Source: Stercorarius parasiticus (taxonomy: Eukaryota > Chordata > Aves > Charadriiformes > Stercorariidae). Taken from it: a DNA stretch of 64,000 nt. This document shows, one piece after another, positions 13,151 to 28,637 of the stretch. The DNA lies in the NCBI GenBank assembly GCA_013396915.1, contig VWZL01002577.1:1-64000 (forward strand). The letters are read 5' to 3'. The notes under the pieces were generated by a model, which had not been told where the DNA came from, searched no databases, and saw only the letters and a list, made by a program, of their open reading frames with translations. Each line of letters starts with the position of its first letter. The stretch's first letter is position 1. The position numbers and the translations under genes were made by a program.

Positions 13151-13273
13151 TGGGGTTTTCTTTTTTCGCCTTCCCTTCATTAACCCCCTCGCTTTGTGCG
13201 TTGTTCAGCAGGTTTGCTGCCGCTGTGTGTACTCTCTTTGATGTTTACAGATTGTTTCTGTTAACTGCCACAG

Positions 13274-13392
13274 GTTTACACCATATGAATGGTATAACCC
13301 CCACCCGTGCAACCCAGACTCAGATGTGGTGGAAAACAATTTTACTTTACTAAATAGTTTCTGGTTTGGAGTTGGAGCTCTCATGCAGCAAG
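13274..13392 (+). CDS. GRIK1: GRIK1 exon: pore loop with Q/R editing site
   Basis: 119 nt; the first base completes the Arg codon from the previous exon and the last base starts a Gly codon. It encodes [20 protein letters not shown] and then [19 protein letters not shown], the M1-M2 linker and the re-entrant pore loop M2. Asn-Asn-Phe-Thr supplies a possible sequon. The codon for the first Gln of MQQ is CAG at 13386-13388. This is the Q/R site, where A-to-I editing changes Gln to Arg and lowers calcium permeability and conductance. The exon ends caag|gtacac, and the end of the exon together with its 5' splice site pairs with an intronic complement at 14791-14823. Confidence 0.97.
13386..13388 (+). 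other. GRIK1: Q/R RNA-editing codon (CAG)
   Basis: This Gln codon is aligned with the pore-lining Q/R site of GluA2, GluK1 and GluK2. The genome encodes Gln, and the central A at 13387 is the expected ADAR2 target. In the predicted duplex it lies in a small internal loop between two short perfect stems, 13381-13385 with 14801-14805 and 13389-13394 with 14791-14796. Confidence 0.85.
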
Positions 13393-13396
13393 GTAC

Positions 13397-13497
13397 ACCG
13401 GTTACACTTCGTTATCGCACACGTCCCACAGTCTGCTCAAGGGCTTCTGTGCTGGTAAACTCCACCCTCTGTAAATACAGCATATACTGTAAAACCT
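13397..13497 (+). promoter_or_regulatory. GRIK1: 5' arm of distal editing duplex
   Basis: Intronic bases just after the 5' splice site extend the exon duplex. 13424-13436 pairs with 14755-14767 (12 of 13), 13453-13463 with 14735-14745 (11 of 11) and 13484-13497 with 14638-14651 (14 of 14). The blocks are in the right antiparallel order and similarly spaced. Confidence 0.75.
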
Positions 13498-14637
13498 GAT
13501 CTCAGGAACTAAGCAGTAGAAGAAAGGAAGAAAACGACGTGCCACTGCCACTGGGAGCAGGCAGAGGAGGGGACCCTGTGAAACCCAGAACAGGGCGGCA
13601 GCAGGAGGCAGGAGGAGAAGCACCTGAGAGAAAGGGAAGCTGACAGGGCCACAGGGGAGTTTCTGGAGCTGAAACGTAAAATAATCACAGGAGGGATATG
13701 AAGCGTTTCATGCTAAAGTTGAGTTTATTGGTACAAGAGGTTTGGTGACAGGAAAAGGTTGGGCTCCATCCCAACAGAAGCAGTAACAGCCTTAGCTACC
13801 CTAGGAAAACTGTTTTAACTGCCAAACAAAAGAAAAAAAAGATGCTCTTTCTTCAGAAAGGTTGTTAAGTTTGTTGGCATTTGTCAAACACTTTGTTTAA
13901 AACCAAAACCAAACCCAAACTTTTTTTTTTTATGGCTTTTCTGCAGGTATGAGTCCCATCCTTCTGTAAATGCATCCAACCCTAGAAGCATTAACTTAAC
14001 CCAGTCACAAATCCCTGTTGGTGATGATTTTGGAAACAGATGACATTTTGCTCAGTTTACAAGGAAGGGCAGTGAAGCTTACTCCATGTGGGAAGTCAAA
14101 ACAGATATGTGTACTAAACACATTTGTTTATGGCGTGTATGTTCCAAGGTTTCCAGTTAAATCACTGTTCACCAAAACTGGGGTCCACTGAAAAGAATGA
14201 AAATATTTTCTGACAAACATTTCAAGTTGAATCAAAGCTGAACAAAAAAACCCCCACCCCACAACAACAACCAAAAGGGCAATTCAGAGGAAAGCCCAGC
14301 AGTACCTTGGTATTAAATTCCTAAACACTTAAGTAAGGAATATAAAACCATCTCTGCATTCATCCAGGTACAGTTTATTCTTCCCTCTTTAACAGAAATG
14401 AGTAGCAGTAAAAAAAAAAAACCAAAAACATGAGGAGGATTTTTTCCTAGATATGCTTGAGAATAAATTTTGTATTATACCTAAGATGCACTTGCTTTTA
14501 TTGGTGCACTAATGTATTGACAGGATATAGAGCTTCCTCATAGAAATTATTTTGAAGGAGGTTGGGTGAAGGAAGAGCCGTTCTGTTTCGCTTTTTTGTT
14601 TTGTTTGCCTTCCAATTTATCAGTAAAACACAGGCTG

Positions 14638-14823
14638 AGGTTTTACAGTATCAGGCAGGTGTGTGTATATAACTGTGATTGCCCTGTGTGTGAAAGTGCC
14701 CCAGGATTCTGTGTTTCGATGTACTGCCTTTTTTGGAGTTTACCATCATCCACAGCAAACTGTGGGATGCAGTGTCTGCTCGTTACCACTACCTTGGGTA
14801 CATGACAGTCAGCCCCAACCAGA
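14638..14823 (+). promoter_or_regulatory. GRIK1: Editing-site complementary sequence (ECS) for the Q/R site
   Basis: This stretch contains, in reverse order, complements of the exon end and the first 105 bases of the intron. The proximal part (accttg, catga, aaccaga at 14791-14796, 14801-14805 and 14817-14823) pairs with caaggt, tcatg and tctggtt at 13389-13394, 13381-13385 and 13360-13366. Three distal blocks of 14, 11 and 12-of-13 bases extend the stem. Mammalian GluK1 and GluK2 pre-mRNAs are known to need distant intronic complements for Q/R editing by ADAR2. The position, about 1.4 kb downstream, and the ordered blocks fit that role. Editing itself is inferred. Confidence 0.8.
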
Positions 14824-14859
14824 CTCTGCTTGTCTTTCAAGAAGATTAAAAACAAAACA

Positions 14860-14860
<1 letters not shown>

Positions 14861-14892
<32 letters not shown>

Positions 14893-14925
14893 AAGAGAAA
14901 GAAAGAAAGAAAGAAAGAAAAAAAA
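14861..14925 (+). repeat. Purine microsatellite (GAAA)n/(GA)n
   Basis: A 65-base pure purine tract mixes AAAG tetranucleotide units with a central GA dinucleotide run. It begins 38 bases after the editing complement. Serine/leucine-rich or arginine/glutamate-rich frames across it are artefacts of the repeat. Confidence 0.95.
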
Positions 14926-17559
14926 CATTTGTAAGGCAACACAAATGTTTCCATGTACAAACTTGTGGTGCGTGTGATTGTAAGTGCATCATCGTTAATG
15001 TGAAGAGTTTGAACATGATGTGAATGGTTGTGAAACTCTGCATCTACTGTTACGCTCTTTCTTGTTGGCAGCAGCTTCTTGTTATGCTTGATTGGAAGCC
15101 ACTTGTTATTAAATTTTAAAATGTGATGATCAGACTTTCTCTTTTCTACAGAGCGTGAGCAAAGTCTGGATCAGGATTGGCTGTCATGTCTGCCATAAAA
15201 AGGCACTAGAGAGACTTCAGCAAGTATTGTCTCTGAACCCCGAGTCTTGCTAGCAACGTTTTTTATTTAGACGTTACTTCCCCTGTTTTTCCCCTGAAAG
15301 TCTCAGATGTGTTATGCATACTCTGAAAGCATCCAAACAGGGCACATTTCATCCAATCCATTCAGAAAAAAACTATCACTTCCAGAAAGGCAAGGTATCT
15401 GTCAGAGCCCCAGTTCAGCCAAGCGGTGGGTCAGACCAGGACTATCCCATTAAGGAGAGGGCTTAGGGCAAAGTCGGTGAGCATGGAGCATATATTAGTG
15501 CTTTTCGCTGGAGTCAAGGCCCTTGAAAAGGTGAACATTGAAATAATCATGGGAGTGATCAAAAGAGATGCTGGGCTCGCTTGGTTCAGCTGGGAGCAGA
15601 GTGCGCTCAGCACCTCACAGAAGCAGAACCGTAGCTCACCACATAATTAATACACTCTGGCATCTTGAGCTTAATTGAACTGAATGCATTCTGCTGCTTT
15701 TTCCCAAACAATTTCTTGCTAGAGGAAATCACAGGAGGTTTGACATCTCACCCCACAAATTGAGCACACAGGACTTCTCTGCCTACTCTCTCGTGCCGCA
15801 GTAAGGCTGCACTGGCAGATTTCATGGTTGCTTGTTAAGATATCTGCAAGGTGTCTGGCTATTGGGCATTACTGGGATGTATATGTCAGAGCTAGGTATT
15901 ACATCAGGGTCCAAGTGTAGAAACTGTCTAAGCTTAAAAAAACCCAAACTTTCAGGATGACCTGAATCAGCACTCCTAGAAGCCAGCTTTTGCAGGTCAA
16001 CCCCAGCTTAGAAATAAACACACACTTTTCCTGAGAGCAACAATACAAAAAAGGAAAAGATTTCATTGTATTGAAAAAAAAAATCTAATCTGAAGAGCGA
16101 GAAAATACAACAGACCACAAACATAAATCCAGACAGAGCTACAGCTCTTGAAATGGGTACATTTGGACTCTGAAATTTCAAGTGAGGGTTTCTGCTTTTA
16201 GACTGCTGGCTTAATTTGAAATCCATGCAGCACCAGGTCTGCACAGGGCTGCACAGGCAGAGCATCTGCTCTCGCAGTTTGGCAATTCTGTCAACCTACT
16301 CAAACCCTTGGGCTATGCTTAGCTTTGACCTTTAAGAGACATGTCTATGTGTTTACAAAGCTAAGTTAAATCTGTTTGCTGGTTGTTTGGGAAGTTTTAC
16401 CCTTTTGGTCTTTCCCCCAAAAGTCACATTCAGAGTTTTTGCAAAGTCTGAAAATATTCTCTGTAACATGTTTAAATTTCTTACAGAAATCATTAAATAG
16501 CTGGGGAGAGATAATATGTCAACACATTTTTCCAGTGATAGAAATATGTTTGTCACATGAAAAGCTTTACGTGCTGAGATCTCCATTCACAGGCACTTAA
16601 GTACTTTCTTAAGTCCGTCCTTCATCAACAAGATAATTATGCAAAGGCTTAACTTTGAAGTCAAAAGTATTCAAGTAGCTGTCTAAGTGCTTTGCTGAAC
16701 CAGATTCTTGAATCCCACATAATGAGCTAAGTTCAGTGGGGACGCCTCCAGAAAAAAAACAGCACAAAACTTGCATCGGAATGCTTAGAAATATGAGTAC
16801 CTGTGAGGCTTAAATACAGTTTGTCTGAGCTGATTAGAAGCCGTTTCAGCGCACTTAACACCCACCCGTACTGTTCTGTAGGGTTTTATGACAATGGCAG
16901 ATCACTTTTATATTTGTTGGTGTGATATGCAGGCAGATCTGCTAAAACCTTTTCAGCAGGAATGAGTGTTAAATACACTGTCCAAAACTTTGCATTGCCC
17001 TGTGGATCCAAAGGATATGTCCATTCACCCTCTGAATTTTCCAACCGCACATTTGTAATAAGACGTGTTCTGGGCTCTGAGCTCAGGTTCACACAGGTCG
17101 ATGAGTTCACTGGAACCGTATTGATTGCCCTCTTTCTGCTTAGGTATGTCGATAGGATGCACAGGGCATGTTTCTCTCGTAAGGAATTTCTGCCAGGTAG
17201 CTTGTAAGCAGAGTAGCATTCTGCTAAAGATCTCTAATTGAAAAATTGATTACAGTACACTGGCAAAAAGGGATTCAGGGAACAGACAAAAATACTAGCA
17301 TAGCTTGCTGGGGATGTAAGAGGTTAATATCACAATGAGCATTAGCTCAGAGATCTAATGGGGCTTAGACCCAAGGATAATTCCATTTGTCATGTATCAT
17401 GGCATACATCCCCTTCACAGTGTGTTACCATTATAAATGTTAGCTGTGCATCTGTGAGATTATTGTTTAAATCATTTTATCATGCTACAGCCCATAAAAG
17501 CATTCTGTGCTAAAAACAGTCTGTGGTATCAGGAAAGGCATCTTTCAGCATCCTTTTAA

Positions 17560-22956
<5,397 letters not shown>

Positions 22957-23182
22957 AAATCCAAAATATCAACATATGAGAAGATGTGGGCATTCATGAG
23001 CAGCAGGCAGCAGACAGCACTGGTGAAGAACAACGATGAGGGAATCCAGCGTGTGCTCACAACAGACTATGCTCTGCTAATGGAGTCGACCAGCATAGAG
23101 TACGTGACTCAGAGAAACTGCAATCTCACCCAGATTGGGGGGCTCATTGATTCGAAAGGCTACGGCGTGGGAACCCCTATTG
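22957..23182 (+). CDS. GRIK1: GRIK1 exon: ligand-binding domain S2
   Basis: 226 nt, entering in phase 0 and leaving one base into a Gly codon. It encodes [20 protein letters not shown], the loop [20 protein letters not shown], then [20 protein letters not shown] and [15 protein letters not shown]. The Glu of MEST (23083-23085) binds the ligand amino group. MESTSIEY marks GluK1; GluK2 has MESTTIEF. The codon 17 residues before that Glu, 23032-23034, is AAC (Asn). Human GluK1 has Ser there and GluK2 has Asn, and the residue affects the action of AMPA, ATPA and willardiine agonists. The 5' splice site is attg|gtaaga. Confidence 0.97.
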
Positions 23183-23654
23183 GTAAGATGCTTTCCAGCA
23201 CAGGTGTTGTGGAGCACACCCAGCAGTATCCCCTTCAGAAGTTTAGGTGGCCATTTGAATCATGTCTTAGACTTTTAGAAACTTTTCTCTTTGAAACACA
23301 CCCTAGGAGCCTCCTTTTAGGCAAAACATCTACTCTTGCCCTGCTCATTTGCAAGCAGTCTCTGCAAGCAAGAGGGAATATAGCAGTGCAGGCTGCATCT
23401 GCAGAATGAGGTGGAGTGACCTGCTTGGCCTTCTGGAGCATCCCATTCGTAGCAAACTGGGTATTCTCCGTGCTGCTCAAGGTGCAAGTTGCTCTACTGA
23501 AATTCGGTTTAGTTTGAGAAGTCAGGTAGTATCTCTGGGAAAGTGGAAGCGATCAGGACAAGTGTCATGTCCAATGTATCCCAAAGAAAGCTGCATTAAA
23601 GGAGATGAATTTCTGATCTATTTCGTGACCTCAGAGCAATACATAGGAACAGCG

Positions 23655-24498
23655 AGAAGCAATTGCAAGGGGAGGGCGGTAGATGTGGTCTACCTTGACT
23701 TAAGCAAGGCGTTCGACAAGGTCTCCCACAGCATCCGCATAGGGAAGCTTAGGAAGAGTGCCTTAGATAAATGGACAGTAAGGTGGATAGAAAACTGGTT
23801 GAAAGACAAAGCTCAGAGNNNNNNNNNNNNNNNNNNNNNNNNNNNNNNNNNNNNNNNNNNNNNNNNNNNNNNNNNNNNNNNNNNNNNNNNNNNNNNNNNN
23901 NNNNNNNNNNNNNNNNNNNNNNNNNNNNNNNNNNNNNNNNNNNNNNNNNNNNNNNNNNNNNNNNNNNNNNNNNNNNNNNNNNNNNNNNNNNNNNNNNNNN
24001 NNNNNNNNNNNNNNNNNNNNNNNNNNNNNNNNNNNNNNNNNNNNNNNNNNNNNNNNNNNNNNNNNNNNNNNNNNNNNNNNNNNNNNNNNNNNNNNNNNNN
24101 NNNNNNNNNNNNNNNNNNNNNNNNNNNNNNNNNNNNNNNNNNNNNNNNNNNNNNNNNNNNNNNNNNNNNNNNNNNNNNNNNNNNNNNNNNNNNNNNNNNN
24201 NNNNNNNNNNNNNNNNNNNNNNNNNNNNNNNNNNNNNNNNNNNNNNNNNNNNNNNNNNNNNNNNNNNNNNNNNNNNNNNNNNNNNNNNNNNNNNNNNNNN
24301 NGAGGGTGGCAGAGCACTGGCACAGGCTGCCCAGAGAGGTGGTGTAGTCTCTGTCTCTGGAGACATTCAAAACCCGCCTGGACAAGTTCCCGTGCAACCT
24401 GCTCTAAGGTGACCCTGCTCTGGCAGGGGGGTTGGACTAGATGATCTCCAGAGGTCCCTTCCAACCCTATGATTCTACAATTCTATGATTCTATGATT
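23655..24498 (+). mobile_element. CR1 LINE copy interrupted by assembly gap
   Basis: The left part encodes reverse-transcriptase sequence of the CR1 type (GRAVDVVYLDLSKAFDKVSH and WTVRWIENWLKDKAQ), including the YLDLSKAFD catalytic-region motif. After the N run the sequence resumes in the 3' end of ORF2 ([14 protein letters not shown]), then the CR1 3' UTR words (gttggactagatgatctcca, aggtcccttccaaccctatg) and the octamer tail ending at about 24498. A complete CR1 would be longer between these points than the 483 N's allow if they reflect true size, so the gap length or an internal deletion is uncertain. It is in sense orientation within GRIK1. Confidence 0.9.
23819..24301. other. Assembly gap (483 N)
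   Basis: Unresolved bases. The gap lies wholly within a CR1 copy, the usual place for short-read assemblies to break. Open frames reported through it are meaningless. Confidence 0.99.
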
Positions 24499-27400
24499 CT
24501 GCATCTGCATCAGGGATTTCAGTGTTTTTAGCTAAGCAGAGTCTTAGGACTCCCAATCTCTGCGTGCTCTTTCCAGTAGATCTTTTTTTAGCAAATCTGG
24601 TGCCCTTTCCAAGATTTTCCAATTGTAGAGAATTATAAATAGTGTCAGTTTTTTATGCTCTGTTATTGTGAATAATCAGCACTGGGCAGCCATATCTTTT
24701 TCCTGTATATTATACATCTCCATACTGCTCATACATGCATTTGCCATGCTGTGTTCTGTTAATAGCCATGCAATTTTATTGTCTTCAGGGGAATTATTCA
24801 AGGCAATATCAGCTTACAGGGATATAACAGGTGAAGTATTTGGTCCATCGGTTGCTTGGTAGACCAGACATAAATAAGGGAGAAACACCACTGCACTTTG
24901 AACTGTGATTCTTTATGCTGCTGAGTACCTCAGACAAATTGTCATATAGATAACATTTTAAGTATTTTTTTCCACTGGCTACATGAGAACAGCCTTCTCA
25001 CCCTGAGGAAAATGATACAAAGGCTATAATCATGAATAAAGACAAATGTACAGCAAGAGTTTCATTGCAGTTATAAAGCTGCCACACTTTAAACCAAGAA
25101 CAATGAAGGAATAATTGGAACAGATGGTAATCCTCAGAGAGTGCATCCATTGGAAATACAGCTGTGAAATATATTTATAAGATGTTTCTTGTATGATAAA
25201 TGTGCCTTAAATTTTTTCTTAAGGAAAGACAGCAAAATTCAGGGGAATAGATATCTCCAAGTACGGTGGAATAATTCAGTGCGATCAGGCATCTTAAGTT
25301 CTGAAACGATTGATTTCATAAACAAGATAAGACATGGAGATCCTTCCGCTATTCAGATGGACCCCAAAGGCTCTGTTATTTTTGTCATAACATTCAGGAC
25401 TATTGATTACAGAACCTGTATGGAAAAAAAAAAAAAGAAGACTTGTCTGTGACTTAACACAAAAGTTTCAGCAATTCTTAACTGGTCTGCATTCATCCCT
25501 TCAGGAGAATGCACAACCACATGGCTAGGGTTTGCAGCAGCAAAAGTGTGCCTCGCACTCCAAAATTTCCGGTGAATGAGATTAATATCATCACTTGGCT
25601 CCCCAAAAAACAGGAAGGAGAATTTTTGAAAGTTCTATGAACCCAGGAAATGTACTATTTTATCAGAGCATCTTCTGCAGGTAAAAAACTGCAGATACAG
25701 GCTCTCTTCCTACTCCTTAGTGCTGAGTTAGGATAAAGGGGATTTAGGTGTATCAAGAAACATCTCAATTTATGTTTATTAAGGAGCTGATGTGTCACAG
25801 AGAAGAGGGCTTTCATCAGATTCTTGGCAAAGACCATTACTAATGAAAAATCTGCAGCGATGGTTGGTGGTGAACTTAATGGGCTCTGGAAGTACTGCTG
25901 TAGCAAAGGCACCTCTAAGAAAAACCTATGCAAAATGTCACACTGGGAGGAATCTGGCTGAAGGAAGCAACATTATTATAGATGTCAGGACAGATATTAA
26001 TTCCAGTATCACTGCCAGTGCTGATGCTAGTAATTCTAACATTAAAGCTGTTGCCAGTTACTTGGGAGACTGCTAAGAAAGTAGAGAGATGCATTTCTTG
26101 GCCTGAGAGGTAGGTTGTTAATAGCTCAGAGGCCATAAATGATATGCTGAATATTCAAAGAGGTGTTGAGATGGATTTGTGTGCGGTTTTAGTGCTCACC
26201 AATAAAACATCACCAGTCCAACACTCCAGGCACGCTTGACAAACTTTAGAAGCACGCGTAGAAATATAGATGTACCTGTTACCCTCAAGATGAATTGTGA
26301 TAATCCTGCTGGCAACATAAACATCACAAGAAAGAATGAACATCCCCACAAATCCTGCGTTGCGACTCAGGCTGCTTCACTTTACCTAACAGATATGTCC
26401 TTTCAGACAAGGGAAAATAGATGAGTCCTACAATCTAACAGACTCCAGCTATCAGGGCGACAAACCTCTCCTAAGGTAGAAACAATTCTGCTCTTTCTTT
26501 TGAGAGGCGCTGCCACGCATAGGTAATAATTTTGTGGTAATAATTCACTTCTCTGTGTAAAGATAATTTTAAAGGTGTTTCTGTTTTGTTTTCTGTTGCG
26601 CTTATTTTTGGTTCTTTAATAGCACGCTTAGAAGCCATCTATTCTTACACCAGGCGTATTTTCCTTTCAAAGCTGGCTACCTCAAGCAGTGGCTGCTGAT
26701 TGCTGGCTTCCCAGATGGACTTTGTATAATCTGACACATGTCTCTTGGCATCTGTGGTCACAGCATGTCCTAGTGCTGGCAGTAAGATACACTGAAAAAT
26801 AGCTGAGTACTGGCGCAACAAATGGAGAACTGCAATGTTTTTCACACTGATTGTCCTCAGACAATGCTGCGGGCTGAAGGAAACGGAAAGCAGAGAGGGG
26901 GACTTGCATTCATGGTACAATTATTTTTAATAATTTCCTGCACGGCAATATAAGAAAGAAAACTGAAGCTGTGAGGCCAAATTTCCAAGGCTATTTAGAT
27001 GCATTGAGACACAAAAGTGTTGCCTGGTGAGAGTTTTCCTGTGTCTGTCTATGTGTACCACACTATCACTGAAATTCTGGCACACGTTCTGCCTTAAAAT
27101 TTGTTTACCTTGATCTGATTGATAATTGCAACTGCCTTAATTTGCAGCAAAATGTGACTTTTGTTGAAATTACAGCTTAAGAAAACAGTCTTATTAATGT
27201 GCTAAAGGAGAGGAAAGGATGGATGGTAGTTAGCTACATGGGCAAGGGACTGGCAACCCTGTATTTCAACCCAGATACTAAACGCTTCCAACCGTAGGAA
27301 GTCCAACATGGCAGGATTTGGGGGCACATATGTGCCTTTAGAGCCAAACAGCCTTTCCTGCTTGCTCTCATAAATTCCTTGCCCCGTAAAGAAAAGTCTC

Positions 27401-28386
27401 TCTCTAAATGCCAAACCCAACTCCCACTTGTCTAATTAATAACAGGTTTGCTGCTATTATTGTTGAGAACTTCATCTTCTGGCAACATGGGAAAAGAGAA
27501 CTGGTAGCAATTTCCTTTAACTAGGTGCTGCTCCAGAAGCGGGGCAAAGGGGAAGCCCCCGCCTTGTCCCCCTTTAGGGCTACAGACTTGTGATTCTGCA
27601 AGAGCACAAGTTGGCTGAAGGCACTTGCAGGTGGCAGAGATTTTTGGAAGATGGAGAGCCAGAGCAGAGCACATGAGAGGCAAACCTAAACAGACTGAAC
27701 CACCCAACGTGACCCCGCTATTTGCCAGGTACTGCACAGGCCCATTAATTCTGTTGAGCCCGAAGACACATCACTTAGCAAGCTGTTGGCCTGCAAATAA
27801 AAAGCATGAAATAGTTGCTATTTTCAGCTTGCAGCTTGCCAATATTGTTGCAAGTCACGTAAAAAAAGACTCGGTCGCCTTGTGTTCTTATAAGCTGTAA
27901 GGTAGCTGAAGTGGAGTTGTGGGCTTATGCAGGTATAAATGAGAAGAGAATGTATCTGACTGACTGGGCTTTTCTTAGGCAGCTACTCATTTTACTTGCA
28001 GTAGGAAAAATAAACAGATGTTGAAGTAAATAGAAGAGATGCAAAGCAGGAAGTCTCAAAGGATGCTCAAAGCATTATTGAACCATGATATGGAGGAATG
28101 AATTAGCAAGAAAACCCACTGCCAAGGCTTAAATAAACCTCAGTAGGAGACTCTAGAAATTATAATGAATTCTCAAATAACCACACCAAAGGAGCCTTCT
28201 GCTTTCCAGTCCCCAGGGCAGAAACCAACAGATAGTCAGTCGTCTTCCCCCTTCCAGCTGAAGAGAAACCAAGACTTTCTAACTGGAATAATCAATCTTG
28301 TGATAAGGGATAGCAGCAGCTTGTTCCCTCCCTGCCTTCGCTTTGCTGCAACCAGCACTGACGGGTCTTGCTCTCCCACCTCACAG

Positions 28387-28637
28387 GGTCTCCTTACAGA
28401 GACAAGATCACCATCGCCATCCTCCAGCTGCAGGAGGAGGGAAAGCTGCACATGATGAAGGAAAAGTGGTGGCGAGGCAACGGCTGCCCCGAGGAGGACA
28501 GCAAGGAAGCCAGCGCTCTTGGGGTGGAGAATATTGGGGGCATCTTCATAGTGCTCGCTGCGGGGCTTGTTCTTTCGGTGTTTGTAGCCATCGGTGAATT
28601 TATATATAAATCAAGGAAAAACAGCGATATTGAGCAG
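28387..28637 (+). CDS. GRIK1: GRIK1 exon: end of S2 and M4
   Basis: 251 nt; the first two bases complete the Gly codon and the exon ends in phase 0 at gagcag|gtgagt. It encodes [40 protein letters not shown], then the last membrane helix M4 ([26 protein letters not shown]) and the juxtamembrane [10 protein letters not shown]. The Cys of GNGCPEE forms the conserved S2 disulphide with the Cys in the preceding exon. This is the last exon common to all forms; the cytoplasmic tail comes from either 31033 or 39107, both of which accept phase 0. Confidence 0.97.

Larger units (their letters stand above)
23183..28386 (+). other. GRIK1: GRIK1 intron with CR1 and assembly gap
   Basis: About 5.2 kb including a 483-base run of N inside a CR1 element. 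The rest (24510-28386) is AT-rich unique sequence without recognised features. It ends in ctcccacctcacag. Confidence 0.9.

Noticed and set aside
12751..13353. 200-codon open frame overlapping the pore exon
   Set aside because: It reads the exon in a different frame from the receptor, begins in the CpG-dense block and shows no domain; opposite-strand frames overlap it. It is compositional.
14643..15043. Leu/Phe/Ser-rich and Lys/Arg/Glu-rich frames
   Set aside because: They are produced by the purine microsatellite at 14861-14925.
16590..16720. Words like taagtgctttgctgaaccag resembling old amniote interspersed repeats
   Set aside because: The family could not be named and the match is too short to set boundaries.
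23349..24464. Frames of 194-332 codons around the N run
   Set aside because: They are open only because the N's contain no stops. The real content is CR1 sequence.
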